Positions 52,835 to 62,128 of a stretch of DNA of 64,000 bases are shown piece after piece; position 1 is the stretch's first letter; the number at the start of each line of letters is the position of its first letter. The stretch is from Parachryseolinea silvisoli. GTDB lineage: Bacteria > Bacteroidota > Bacteroidia > Cytophagales > Cyclobacteriaceae. Made by a program: the position numbers and the translations under genes. Under the pieces are notes generated by a model. It was given only the letters and a program-made list of their open reading frames with translations. It was not told the DNA's origin and made no database searches. The stretch is from positions 124,001 through 188,000 of the forward strand of contig NZ_JAIOAO010000004.1 in NCBI RefSeq assembly GCF_021190955.1. Direction: 5' to 3'.

Positions 52835-54519
52835 ACTGGAAAAGCAGAAAGACGGGCGATTTCTTGTTACTGGCCAATGCCGTGGTATTCGTGCTGCTGG
52901 TTAACCTGGTGGCTTCCCGGTATTTCTTCCGGGTGGACCTGACCGAAGAGAAACGCTACAGCATCAAGCCCCAGACCAAGGCCATTCTGCGCGCGCTGGA
53001 AGATGATGTATACATCGAAGTGTACCTGGAGGGCGAATTGAACGCCGGCTTTCGCCGCTTTCAGAAAACCATTCGCGAGACGCTGGACGAGTTCCGGGTA
53101 TATGCCCCCGGTAAGTTGCACATCACGTTTACGAATCCACAGACGGCAGGCAGTGAGAAAGCTCAGTCGGAGTTTATGGCCGACCTGGCACAACGTGGTA
53201 TTCAACCGACAAACGTGATCGATACACGCGACGGTCAACGCGTCGAGAAGATCATCTTCCCCGGCGCTGTTATATCCTCCGGCGGTATAGAGACGGGTGT
53301 TATGCTGTTGAAAGGTAGCACCGCCCGCACATCCGATGAACGTATCAACCAATCCATCGAGACGGTCGAGTACGAACTGATCAATGCCTTATATACCCTG
53401 ACCAATACCGATCGCAAGCGCATTGGCTTTCTGCGTGGTCATGGCGAGGCAGACAGTATGCAGGTCGTAAGCCTGTACCGCGACCTGGGCCAGGTATACG
53501 AAGTGGAACGCGGTGTAAGTCTGGCGACGACGCCATCGCCGGAGACCTATGATGCGCTGGTGATGGTACGTCCCGTCACGGCATTCTCCGAGCAAGAGAA
53601 ATATCGGTTAGATCAATATATCATGCAAGGCGGCAAGGTGTTGTTCCTGATCGACCGGCTCAACGCCCGCATGGACAGTGCTGCTGTAGCAGGCTACCTG
53701 GCATTGCCCTATGCCGAGAACCTCGACGACCAATTGTTTAAATACGGCGTGCGTATCAACCCCGACCTCGTGCAGGATCTGCAGTCGGCGCAGTACCCCA
53801 TCGTAACCGGCCAGACCGGTGGCAAGCCGCAAATGCAGATGATGGAGTGGCCGTTCTTCCCGCTGATCAATCGCTATGCCGATCACCCCATCACCCGTAA
53901 CCTCGATGCCGTCGTGACGCGCTTTATCAGTAGTATCGACACGGTCAAGGCGCCGGGCGTGAAGAAGACGCCGTTGCTGTTTACGTCCGCACAAACCCGT
54001 ACGGTGATGGCGCCGGTAAACATCAGCGCGAATGCGCTCCGTCAGGATGTACGCCCGGAAGATTTCTCGAAAGACGGTGTGCCTGTAGGCTATTTGTTGG
54101 AAGGTTCCTTTACATCCCTGTATAAAAACCGGTTCTTGCCCGACGGTGAAACAAAAGAAACCTTTCGGGATCACAGCGCTCCGACACGGCTGGTGGTGCT
54201 GGCCGATGCCGACCTGGCGATCAACGAAGTGAACCCCCGCAGCCACCAGCCGCAGCCGTTGGGGTTCTATCCGTTCACGAACTATATTTTTGCGAACCGC
54301 GACCTGTTGATGAATGCCGTGGCATACCTGGTCGATGAGCAGGGGCTTATTCAAGCGCGTAGTAAACAGATCAAGATCCGTCCGTTGGATCGGGAGAAGG
54401 TGAAGCAGGAGCGTGTTACGTGGCAATTCCTGAACCTGGTGGTGCCGTTGGTGTTGCTGACGATCTTTGGTGTCGTGCGTATGTATTGGCGGAAGAAAAA
54501 ATTTGCGCGATTCGGATGA
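52828..54519 (+). CDS. gldG: gliding-motility ABC transporter substrate-binding protein GldG
   Basis: 563 residues from ATG 52828, which overlaps the gldF stop (52832-52834) by 7 bp. A longer reading from 52672 lies inside gldF and is not coding. An N-terminal helix (about 8-30) and a C-terminal helix (about 535-555) flank a large periplasmic part with YSIKPQTKAILRALEDDVYI and YELINALYTLTNTDRKRIGF. The DUF4350-like arrangement fits the GldG family. Confidence 0.92.
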   Translation: MVNWKSRKTGDFLLLANAVVFVLLVNLVASRYFFRVDLTEEKRYSIKPQTKAILRALEDDVYIEVYLEGELNAGFRRFQKTIRETLDEFRVYAPGKLHITFTNPQTAGSEKAQSEFMADLAQRGIQPTNVIDTRDGQRVEKIIFPGAVISSGGIETGVMLLKGSTARTSDERINQSIETVEYELINALYTLTNTDRKRIGFLRGHGEADSMQVVSLYRDLGQVYEVERGVSLATTPSPETYDALVMVRPVTAFSEQEKYRLDQYIMQGGKVLFLIDRLNARMDSAAVAGYLALPYAENLDDQLFKYGVRINPDLVQDLQSAQYPIVTGQTGGKPQMQMMEWPFFPLINRYADHPITRNLDAVVTRFISSIDTVKAPGVKKTPLLFTSAQTRTVMAPVNISANALRQDVRPEDFSKDGVPVGYLLEGSFTSLYKNRFLPDGETKETFRDHSAPTRLVVLADADLAINEVNPRSHQPQPLGFYPFTNYIFANRDLLMNAVAYLVDEQGLIQARSKQIKIRPLDREKVKQERVTWQFLNLVVPLVLLTIFGVVRMYWRKKKFARFG

Positions 54520-55481
54520 TGCAGGAGAAGAGAAACAAACAACGGCTTATTACGCTGGTGGCATTGCTACTGGCAACGGCGGGTATGCTTTGGCTCAACA
54601 GTCGTGGCGAAGCTCCTACCGTCAACAAAGATCTTTTTAAGACGGCTGACCTGACGACTATCAACGAAGTGGTGCTTCGTTCGGCTGCTGGTGCGACGCA
54701 ATTGAAATTCAGTGGGTCGCAGTGGCGGGTGAACGATCAATTCGATGCCGACCGCGGCATGATCGATGTGTTGTTTGCCACCCTGCGCCAGGCCGAACCC
54801 CGTCGCCCCGTGGCCGGAGTACAGCGCGACTCGATCGCAAAAGTGCTGGAGCAGTCGGGTGTTGAAGTCACTCTTATTTCGGGTGGTGAAAAGATCGACG
54901 TATTTTATGCAGGGGGCAATCGTCAAAAAACTCAGGCATATTTTATGCGACCTGGCGATACACCCTACGTCGTGACCATTCCCGGGTACCGGGTTTACAC
55001 CGCTGGTATTTTTGAATTGGCAGAGCAGGGGTGGCGCAGCCGGTATGTGTTTGGATTTAACTGGCGCAATTTCAGCAGCCTGGAGGCTAAATTTCCAGGA
55101 AAAGAGACCGCCGGGTTTCGCGTTGAGCTGGATGATCACCAGTATTTTGGTATTCGCGGACTCGCACTGGAACAGACCGATACCGCCAAGCTCAATAACT
55201 ATCTGGATGCGGTGTCGTTGCTGCAAGTGCAAGAGTATCAGACTCCTTCACCCGTACTCGACAGCCTGGGAAAAATGGCGCCGCTATTTTTTATCGAAGT
55301 CAGGGACGTGGGCGGGACCGCGTATACGCTGGAGCTCTTTCCGTTCCGGCCGTCATCCACGGATGTTTCTGCCAGGGCCGTTCCGCTCATCGGTAGAATC
55401 GACCGGCGTGACTGGGCTGTTTTTCGTGAAAGCGATCTATTGTCGTTGATTCAGCCAAAAGCATTTTTTTCGAAGGAATAA
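54516..55481 (+). CDS. DUF4340-like protein of the gld operon
   Basis: 321 residues from ATG 54516, which overlaps the gldG stop by 4 bp; an upstream start at 54420 would lie inside gldG. One N-terminal helix (about 9-27; LITLVALLLATAGMLWLN) and a soluble beta-rich body with repeated units: VVLRSAAGATQLKFSGSQWR, VEVTLISGGEKIDVFYAGG and FGIRGLALEQTD. This is the DUF4340 pattern. It is anchored in the inner membrane facing the periplasm. The operon suggests a role with GldAFG. Confidence 0.8.
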   Translation: MMQEKRNKQRLITLVALLLATAGMLWLNSRGEAPTVNKDLFKTADLTTINEVVLRSAAGATQLKFSGSQWRVNDQFDADRGMIDVLFATLRQAEPRRPVAGVQRDSIAKVLEQSGVEVTLISGGEKIDVFYAGGNRQKTQAYFMRPGDTPYVVTIPGYRVYTAGIFELAEQGWRSRYVFGFNWRNFSSLEAKFPGKETAGFRVELDDHQYFGIRGLALEQTDTAKLNNYLDAVSLLQVQEYQTPSPVLDSLGKMAPLFFIEVRDVGGTAYTLELFPFRPSSTDVSARAVPLIGRIDRRDWAVFRESDLLSLIQPKAFFSKE

Positions 55482-55540
55482 TTCAAATTGTCCAGGTTTT
55501 TTTGCATTTTCCAGGCCATTTTATTATTCGGTTTTCTTTA

Positions 55541-55548
55541 TAACTTTG
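55541..55548 (+). promoter_or_regulatory. -7 promoter element of dnaN
   Basis: TAACTTTG is a perfect TAnnTTTG, 38 nt before the dnaN ATG at 55587. No -33 TTG is at the right distance. Confidence 0.5.
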
Positions 55549-55586
55549 TCCCCGCTTTAGAACTAACCACTTTTTACTTTACTAGA

Positions 55587-56711
55587 ATGAAGTTTATTGT
55601 TAACTCTGCTTACCTGCTTAAGCAACTCTCTAATATCAATGGTGTGATTACCACCAACCCGGTTGTACCCATTCTGGAGAACTTTTTGTTTGAACTGGAG
55701 AAAGGTGGACTAACGGTAACGGCGTCTGACCTGCAGACATCGATGATCACCGAAATTCAAGTAGAATCTAAAGAGAAGGGCAATATTGCCGTGCCGGCTC
55801 GTATCCTGTTGGATACGCTCAAAAACCTGCCTGAGCAGCCTGTAACATTCTCAATCGACGAATCGACATACAGTGTAGAGATCATTTCCGACAACGGCCG
55901 TTACAAGCTGTCGGGTGAGAATGCGACGGATTTCCCGAAAGTGCCGGTGGTTTCAAATGACTTTAGCGCAGAGATTTCAACGGAAGTTCTGTCTCGCGCC
56001 GTAAACAATACCATTTTCGCTACCAGCAACGACGAGCTTCGCCCGGCCATGACGGGGGTATACGTCAACCTGGGAGAAAAGAACACTACCTTCGTAGCCA
56101 CTGACGGCCACCGCCTGGTGCGCTACCGCCGCGCCGACGTGAAGTCGGAAAACGGCAACTCCATCATTATCCCCCGCAAGGCTCTGAACCTGCTGAAGGC
56201 GACGCTGCCGTCGGAAAACACCGACGTAAGCCTGAACTTCAACATGTCGAACGCCTTCTTTAAGTTCGGCAACATCAAAATGATCTGCCGCCTGATCGAT
56301 GAGCGCTTCCCGGACTACGACAACGTAATTCCGACGGCCAACAACATCACCATGACGATCGAGCGCAATGACCTGCTCGGCGCCCTGAAACGTATTTCGA
56401 TTTACGCAAATAAAACAACCCACCAAGTACGTCTGAAGATCACCGGCAGCGAGCTGCAGATCTCAGCCGAAGACCTTGATTTCTCTAACGAAGCGAACGA
56501 ACGACTCTCTTGCGAGCATGATGGTGAAGACATCGAGATCGGATTCAACGCTAAATTCCTGATCGAAATGTTAACCAATTGCGACTCTGACAAGATTCGC
56601 CTGACCATGTCGGCTCCTAACAAGGCTGGTGTGATCCTGCCGGTGGAGAAAGACGAAAGCGAGGACATCCTCATGCTGGTGATGCCGGTGATGCTCAATC
56701 AATACGTATAG
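55587..56711 (+). CDS. dnaN: DNA polymerase III beta subunit (sliding clamp)
   Basis: 374 residues from ATG 55587 (MKFIVNSAYLLKQLSNINGV); a frame from 55488 adds sequence that crosses the promoter. Three clamp domains of about 120 residues each, with VPILENFLFELEKGGLTVTA, ENTDVSLNFNMSNAFFKFGN and, at the end, LPVEKDESEDILMLVMPVML. It holds the polymerase on DNA. It is 53 kb from dnaA, whereas in many bacteria the two are adjacent. Confidence 0.97.
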   Translation: MKFIVNSAYLLKQLSNINGVITTNPVVPILENFLFELEKGGLTVTASDLQTSMITEIQVESKEKGNIAVPARILLDTLKNLPEQPVTFSIDESTYSVEIISDNGRYKLSGENATDFPKVPVVSNDFSAEISTEVLSRAVNNTIFATSNDELRPAMTGVYVNLGEKNTTFVATDGHRLVRYRRADVKSENGNSIIIPRKALNLLKATLPSENTDVSLNFNMSNAFFKFGNIKMICRLIDERFPDYDNVIPTANNITMTIERNDLLGALKRISIYANKTTHQVRLKITGSELQISAEDLDFSNEANERLSCEHDGEDIEIGFNAKFLIEMLTNCDSDKIRLTMSAPNKAGVILPVEKDESEDILMLVMPVMLNQYV

Positions 56712-56757
56712 TAAGCACCAGCTTACCATCGTATGCCGTTCCGTATTCAGTAATAGT

Positions 56758-57273
56758 ATGAAATACACGTTAACCCTTGCGGTATTGCTGACCTTGTTTG
56801 GTCTGCAGGCATCCGCACAAGCTGACTACGGTCTGTTGGCGAACGCTTCGACAAGCACTTCTTTTACATCCTCTGCGTACACGGTAAGCCCGATCGTACA
56901 ACGTGTACAAACCTTCGAAGGCCTGGGTGAATACCATCCGGCCCGCTTGCCTGGCGAGCGCATGCGCAAGGCGGGGCGTATCCTGACCATTCTCGGCGCG
57001 GGCATGCTGGTAGGCGGTATCATCGTTTATAACAATGCAGACGACGACTATTATAATACCTATACCCAGAACGGTACCACCTACGAAGAAGGTGACCCCC
57101 AGGCGGCGCTGGGTATTTTAATGATGGTAGGGGGTACAGGTATGGTCGTGCCCGGCGTCATTTTGTGGGCGAAAGGTGCTGCAAAATATAACCGCGCATT
57201 GAAACGCCAGGAAGCCGAATCCGTATCCATGAATCTGAGAGGCAGCGGCATTGCCCTGACCTATCGTTTCTGA
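56758..57273 (+). CDS. hypothetical exported membrane protein
   Basis: 171 residues; not recognised. Signal peptide (MKYTLTLAVLLTLFGLQASA). Two hydrophobic segments (about 75-95, ILTILGAGMLVGGIIVYN, and 120-138, LGILMMVGGTGMVVPGVILW) with a glycine-rich pattern. The tail ends in a beta-strand, IALTYRF, that might be an outer-membrane-type signal. Convergent with the phosphoesterase gene, 6 bp away. Function unknown. Confidence 0.72.
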   Translation: MKYTLTLAVLLTLFGLQASAQADYGLLANASTSTSFTSSAYTVSPIVQRVQTFEGLGEYHPARLPGERMRKAGRILTILGAGMLVGGIIVYNNADDDYYNTYTQNGTTYEEGDPQAALGILMMVGGTGMVVPGVILWAKGAAKYNRALKRQEAESVSMNLRGSGIALTYRF

Positions 57274-57279
57274 TAACAC

Positions 57280-57795
57280 CTATTCAACCGGTGTTAATGC
57301 ACCGCGTTTGCCCAGCTCAATCACTTCCATGTTACCGATTTGACCACTGTCGATCGTGAATCGCACCAGCGTCTTTATGGCATGAAAGCCGTGATTGCCG
57401 GCCGCGCCCGGATTGATATAAAGCATATTGTTAAAGCCGGGATCGCGCTTCACCCGCAGGATGTGCGAGTGGCCGCAGATGAAGATATCGGGTGGCGTGC
57501 GGGACTTCAGGATCTTTTTTATGCGTGGGTTATAGTTAGGCGGTACGCCGCCAATATGGGTCATCCACACGTGCACGCCTTCGCAGGTGAAGAAAAGATC
57601 TTCAGGCAGCGATGTTTGCAGGGGACGGCTGTCGATGTTCCCGAATACAGCCCGCACCGGGCGGAATGCGTGCAGCCGGTCCAGTATGCTGTCACCAATG
57701 TCACCTGCATGCCAAAGCTCGTCGCACGATTCAAAATGCCGGAAGACGGCCGGGTCGAGGTAACCGTGCGTGTCCGAAAGCAGTCCGATTTTCAT
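57280..57795 (-). CDS. metallophosphoesterase (YfcE/MJ0936-type)
   Basis: 171 residues. Metal ligands are in the standard order: LLSDTHGYLD, WHAGDIGDSI, FGNIDSRP and ICGHSHILRV, ending with NPGAAGNHGFH. It acts on phosphate mono- or diesters with a binuclear metal site; the substrate is not known. Divergent from the DUF3857 gene. Confidence 0.94.
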   Translation of the reverse strand: MKIGLLSDTHGYLDPAVFRHFESCDELWHAGDIGDSILDRLHAFRPVRAVFGNIDSRPLQTSLPEDLFFTCEGVHVWMTHIGGVPPNYNPRIKKILKSRTPPDIFICGHSHILRVKRDPGFNNMLYINPGAAGNHGFHAIKTLVRFTIDSGQIGNMEVIELGKRGALTPVE

Positions 57796-57855
57796 GCGCG
57801 AAAGGTATTAAACTTTTATCTTGAAGAAATTTTACAAACAGTTTTTTAGTCATCT

Positions 57856-59829
57856 ATGTACACCCGATTTCTGCTTGCACTGATGTTGGTTTATACTGGT
57901 CTTGCAGCGACCGCTCAGGACCACGGCTTTGAATATGGTAAGACGACCTACCGCGAGCTGGACATGAAACGGTATGAAAAGGACACCACCGCCGAGGCCG
58001 TTGTGCTCCAGGAATTTGGTGAAGCTTACATGGACAACGGCAATGACTACAACCTGTTGTTAGAGTACCATGTGCGTATTAAGATCCTGAAGAAAAGCGG
58101 CATACGCCTGGCAAATATCGAAATCCCCCTCCGTCACAACGATTCCCGCAAGGAAACTGTGCGCAAGATTCGCGCATCAGCGTATAACTACGAGAACGGG
58201 TCCATGAAAGAGACCCGTTTTGATCCAAAAAATATATTTAAACAGGATCTCAATCAATATTGGGACGCAACCAAGTTTGCGATTCCCAATGTGCAACAGG
58301 GAACCGTGATCGAGTATAGTTATATATTGGAATCGCCGTTTCTCTTCAACTTCCGTGATTGGGAGTTTCAGTCCGACATACCGAAGATTTACAGCGAGTA
58401 CTGGGCTTCCATTCCGGGAAACTATAAATTTAATATTACCCTCCGCGGTTTCCTGAAGCTGGATATGGAGGAGGGCGAAGTGGTCAAAGACTGTTTTGCT
58501 CCCGGGGGTGGTCGTGCGGATTGTGCCCGGTATAAATGGGCGATGAAAGACGTTCCCGCCTTTCGTGAAGAAGAGTATATGACAGCGAAGATAAACTTTC
58601 TGTCCTGCATCAATTTCGAGTTGTCTGAAGTTCAGTATTTTGATGGGCGGAAAGACAAGTTCACCAAAGAATGGAAAGATGTGGAGGAGGAGATGCGACA
58701 TGATGATGACTTCGGTGGGCAATTAAAGTCGGGGCGACATGTGCTGGACGAGTTGACGGCTGCTGCGGTGCTGATAGAGAAAGATCCCCTCGCACGCGCC
58801 CGGCAGGTATACGATCATATCAAACGCCGGTATTCCTGGAACGATACCTATGGATGCGTGGCCGAGTTTGGCATTCGCAAGGCGTACGAAAAGAAAACGG
58901 GCAATATTGGCGATATTAATCTGTCGCTCATCGCCGCCCTGCGGTATGCCAAAGTGGATGTAGAGCCCCTGATTCTCTCCACCCGCAACCACGGTCTGCC
59001 CACCGACATACACCCGGTGATGAGTGATTTTAATTATGTTGTAGCCAAGGTCAATATCGAGGGCAAATCGTACCTGCTCGACGCTACCATACCCTATCTG
59101 CCCTTTGGTATGTTGCCCGATCGTTGCCTGAACGGCAAGGGGCGCGTCATGGCCGAGAAGGAATCGTATTGGTATGAGTTGAAGCCTTCTGACAAATCTA
59201 AAAAAATCCAGGTGGTAGACGTGACGTTATTACCCGACGGTACACTAAAGGGTACGTTGCAAACCACCTATACCGGTTACGCTGCCCTTTACAAGAGAAT
59301 GGAAATGGCGGAGTTTACCAACCAGGAGGAGTACCTCAAAGACTTTGGCACCGACTATCCCGGTGTGGAGGTTGTTAAATATGAAGCGGTGGGCAAAGAA
59401 GAAATTGAAAAGCCGCTGATAGAGAAAATGGAGCTGACCTTTCAGGTGTTCGATCAGTCGAATGCAAAGGGGTTTCTGTTCAGTCCTTTTATTGCATGGA
59501 AGCGTCGTGAGAATCCTTTTAAGTCTGTGGAGCGGTTGTATCCGGTCGACTTTGGTGTGGCCATTGAAAGAACACTGGTCTTTACGATGAACTTTCCTGA
59601 GAGCTACGAGCTGGTAGATCCCCCTGCAAAAGTCGGCCTGGCGTTACCAAACGACGGCGGCCGCTTCCTGTTTGATATTCAACAGAATGTCAACCGGCTT
59701 AGCCTGCACAATTCCATGCAACTCAAGAAAGCAGTTTATTCTTCCGAAGAATACCACTACCTGAAAGAGCTATACAGTCGCGTGGTGGCGATCGAGCAGA
59801 CCGACCTGGTGTTCCGTAAGAAAGGGTAG
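57856..59829 (+). CDS. DUF3857/transglutaminase-like protein, catalytic residues lost
   Basis: 657 residues with a signal peptide (MYTRFLLALMLVYTGLAATA). The N-terminal DUF3857 domain (about 45-240) has YHVRIKILKKSGIRLANIEI. A transglutaminase-like core (about 300-400) has GNIGDINLSLIAALRYAKVD and FNYVVAKV: the catalytic Cys and His are replaced by Ile and Tyr, leaving only the Asp of LLDATIP. A C-terminal DUF3858-like region follows. It is likely a non-catalytic periplasmic protein. Family of unknown function. Confidence 0.85.
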   Translation: MYTRFLLALMLVYTGLAATAQDHGFEYGKTTYRELDMKRYEKDTTAEAVVLQEFGEAYMDNGNDYNLLLEYHVRIKILKKSGIRLANIEIPLRHNDSRKETVRKIRASAYNYENGSMKETRFDPKNIFKQDLNQYWDATKFAIPNVQQGTVIEYSYILESPFLFNFRDWEFQSDIPKIYSEYWASIPGNYKFNITLRGFLKLDMEEGEVVKDCFAPGGGRADCARYKWAMKDVPAFREEEYMTAKINFLSCINFELSEVQYFDGRKDKFTKEWKDVEEEMRHDDDFGGQLKSGRHVLDELTAAAVLIEKDPLARARQVYDHIKRRYSWNDTYGCVAEFGIRKAYEKKTGNIGDINLSLIAALRYAKVDVEPLILSTRNHGLPTDIHPVMSDFNYVVAKVNIEGKSYLLDATIPYLPFGMLPDRCLNGKGRVMAEKESYWYELKPSDKSKKIQVVDVTLLPDGTLKGTLQTTYTGYAALYKRMEMAEFTNQEEYLKDFGTDYPGVEVVKYEAVGKEEIEKPLIEKMELTFQVFDQSNAKGFLFSPFIAWKRRENPFKSVERLYPVDFGVAIERTLVFTMNFPESYELVDPPAKVGLALPNDGGRFLFDIQQNVNRLSLHNSMQLKKAVYSSEEYHYLKELYSRVVAIEQTDLVFRKKG

Positions 59830-59837
59830 GGGGACTG

Positions 59838-60590
59838 TTACTGCTGCTGGCGCAGGCTGCGCATCACTTTGTTGGCGAAGATGAAGTCGTCCAGTTCTTG
59901 CACGCCGGAGTGGGTAATATCGTTCTTGGTGCCGACCCACAGGTTCTGGCCTTTGTAGATGAACATGATCTTTTCGCCGATACCCATCACCGAGTTCATG
60001 TCGTGCGTGACGACAATGGTCGTGATGTCAAACTCTTCGGAGATATCCTGGATCAACTCGTCGATCAACACCGACGTCTGCGGGTCGAGGCCGGAGTTGG
60101 GCTCGTCACAAAACAGGTAGTTGGGATTGTTAACAATCGCCCGTGCGATGCCCACACGTTTTTTCATTCCCCCGCTGATCTCGGAAGGCATCTTTTTATT
60201 GGAGTTTTCGAGGCTTACGCGCTTGAGACAGATGTTGACGCGGTCCATCTTTTCTTCCAGGCTCATGTTGGTCAGTACGTCGAGGGGGAACATCACGTTT
60301 TGCTCCACCGTCTTGGAGTCGAACAATGCCCCACCTTGGAAGAGCATGCCCATCTCGCGGCGGATATCCGTTTTGACGTCGCGGTCGCTCGCATAAAAGG
60401 GGCGCTCGTCATAAAATACTTCGCCTTTGTCGGGCATCACCAGTCCGACGATACATTTCAGCAATACACTTTTGCCGGTACCCGAGGCGCCGATCAGCAG
60501 GTTCGGTTTACCTTTTTCAAAAACACCACTTACACCGTTCAGTACGACCTTCTCGCCGAACGACTTGGTTATATTGTCGATCTTGATCAT
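59838..60590 (-). CDS. mlaF: ABC transporter ATP-binding protein (MlaF-like)
   Basis: 250 residues. Walker A LIGASGTGKSVLLKCIVGL, signature SEISGGMKKRVGIARAIVN and Walker B LFCDEPNSGLDPQTSVLI. The order GMKKR in the signature and the MlaE-type permease next to it identify the phospholipid transporter family (Mla/MCE). It moves lipids between the two membranes. It overlaps mlaE by 4 bp. A MCE-domain partner (MlaD) is not in the window. Confidence 0.93.
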   Translation of the reverse strand: MIKIDNITKSFGEKVVLNGVSGVFEKGKPNLLIGASGTGKSVLLKCIVGLVMPDKGEVFYDERPFYASDRDVKTDIRREMGMLFQGGALFDSKTVEQNVMFPLDVLTNMSLEEKMDRVNICLKRVSLENSNKKMPSEISGGMKKRVGIARAIVNNPNYLFCDEPNSGLDPQTSVLIDELIQDISEEFDITTIVVTHDMNSVMGIGEKIMFIYKGQNLWVGTKNDITHSGVQELDDFIFANKVMRSLRQQQ

Positions 60591-61324
60591 TTGGAGAGTA
60601 AAAGTTGGGCCAGTAAATAGTCGGCGACCAGCACGGCAATTACACTGCTGGTAACAGCCTGGGTGCTGGACACACCCACTTCCAGGGCGCCGCCCTGGGT
60701 GTTATATCCTTTATACGAAGAGATAGACGACACCAGGAACGCAAATACCACGGACTTGATAAGCGCAAAGATGACGGTAAATTCATTGTAGCTGGAGCGC
60801 AGCCCCAATACGTAATCATTCGGCGAGATGATACCGGTAAGTGTACCGGCCAGGTATCCACCCACCATACCGCAGACGCCGGCGACGACCACCAGCAGCG
60901 GATACATCATGAGGGAGGCGATGATCTTGGGCAGCACCAGGTATGAGATCGAGTTAATGCCCATTACCTCCAGTGCGTCGATCTGTTCCGTAATGCGCAT
61001 GGTGCCCAGGCCGCTGGCCATCGCCGAGCCAACTTTACCGGCGAAGATCACGGCAATGATGGTGGGCGCCAATTCCAGCACGATCATTTCGCGCACGACC
61101 TGCGAGATCACATAATCGGGAATAAAGTCACTGACCATGTTGAACGCCGTCTGCACCGTTGTAACGGCGCCCATAAACGTTGACACCAGGGCCACCAAAA
61201 ACACGGAGCCGATGCCTACGGAGACACATTCTTCCAGTACAAGCTTGTAATATGTTTTAAAAGACTCCCGGCGCACGAGCATCGTACCGAGAAACATAAA
61301 GTACTTACCAATCTCCGTGATCAT
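60587..61324 (-). CDS. mlaE: ABC transporter permease (MlaE family)
   Basis: 245 residues with five to six hydrophobic helices. Family blocks: FMGAVTTVQTAFNMVSDF, ELAPTIIAVIFAGKVGSAMA and ALEVMGINSISYLVLPKIIA, all hallmarks of the MlaE permease. First gene of mlaE-mlaF on this strand. A minus-strand -7 element TATCTTTA lies at 61361-61368. Confidence 0.94.
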   Translation of the reverse strand: MITEIGKYFMFLGTMLVRRESFKTYYKLVLEECVSVGIGSVFLVALVSTFMGAVTTVQTAFNMVSDFIPDYVISQVVREMIVLELAPTIIAVIFAGKVGSAMASGLGTMRITEQIDALEVMGINSISYLVLPKIIASLMMYPLLVVVAGVCGMVGGYLAGTLTGIISPNDYVLGLRSSYNEFTVIFALIKSVVFAFLVSSISSYKGYNTQGGALEVGVSSTQAVTSSVIAVLVADYLLAQLLLSK

Positions 61325-61350
61325 AGCTGAAATAAAACAAACGCAATCTT

Positions 61351-61368
61351 TATCTTGGGCTAAAGATA
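61351..61368. promoter_or_regulatory. back-to-back -7 elements between mlaE and the SDR gene
   Basis: TATCTT (61351-61356) and AAGATA (61363-61368) form an inverted repeat. Each half is part of an outward-facing -7-like box: TATCTTGG for the SDR gene at 61381 and, on the other strand, TATCTTTA for mlaE. The two promoters therefore overlap. Confidence 0.4.
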
Positions 61369-61380
61369 GAATAAAATATC

Positions 61381-62088
61381 ATGAACAGACTGATTGCCGT
61401 GACCGGCGGAACCAAGGGAATAGGGCGGGCCGTGATCGAGAAATTTGCCGCCCACGGATTTGATATTGCGACATGTGCCCGTCACGACGACGACCTGCGT
61501 CAACTGAAGGCGGCGGTAGAGGCAGCACATCCAGGGATTACGGTACACGTCAGGTTGGGCGACATGTCAGACAAAGACCAGGTAAAGGCGTTTTGTACGT
61601 TTGTTCAACAGCTGGGCCGACCACTGGAGGTGTTGGTAAATAACGCGGGCTACTTCATTCCCGGCGACATTGCCACCGAGCCGGAAGGTACCCTGGAGAG
61701 CATGATCCACGCCAACCTCTACAGCGCCTACCGCACTACACGCGGGCTGATCCAGGATATGAAACGCAATCGGCTGGGCCATATTTTTAACATCTGCTCC
61801 GTAGCCAGCATCAAGGCATACCCCAATGGCGGGTCTTATGCCATCAGCAAATTTGCCTTGTTGGGCTTTACCAAATGCCTGCGCGAGGAGATGATGCCGC
61901 ACAACATCCGCGTAACGGCGGTCATTCCCGGGGCCACCCGCACGGCCAGTTGGGACGGCACGGACCTTCCCGACGAACGTTTTATGAAGGTGGAAGATGT
62001 TGCTGAAACTGTCTATGGCGCCTATGCGTTGTCTCACCGGAGTGTAGTGGAGGAAATCGTCATCAGACCCCTCCTGGGCGACCTGTAG
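61381..62088 (+). CDS. short-chain dehydrogenase/reductase
   Basis: 235 residues. NAD(P)-binding motif VTGGTKGIGRAVIEKFAAHG, the NNAG motif in LVNNAGYF, the catalytic serine region NICSVASIKAYPNG and the YxxxK motif in SYAISKFALLG. The substrate cannot be deduced. Divergent from mlaE and followed by ispG. Confidence 0.94.
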   Translation: MNRLIAVTGGTKGIGRAVIEKFAAHGFDIATCARHDDDLRQLKAAVEAAHPGITVHVRLGDMSDKDQVKAFCTFVQQLGRPLEVLVNNAGYFIPGDIATEPEGTLESMIHANLYSAYRTTRGLIQDMKRNRLGHIFNICSVASIKAYPNGGSYAISKFALLGFTKCLREEMMPHNIRVTAVIPGATRTASWDGTDLPDERFMKVEDVAETVYGAYALSHRSVVEEIVIRPLLGDL

Positions 62089-62103
62089 CGACGTCTTTTT
62101 CCC

Positions 62104-62111
62104 TACCTTTG
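62104..62111 (+). promoter_or_regulatory. -7 promoter element of ispG
   Basis: TACCTTTG is a perfect TAnnTTTG, 17 nt before the GTG at 62129. Confidence 0.5.
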
Positions 62112-62128
62112 CCCTAAAATCAGCGTGT

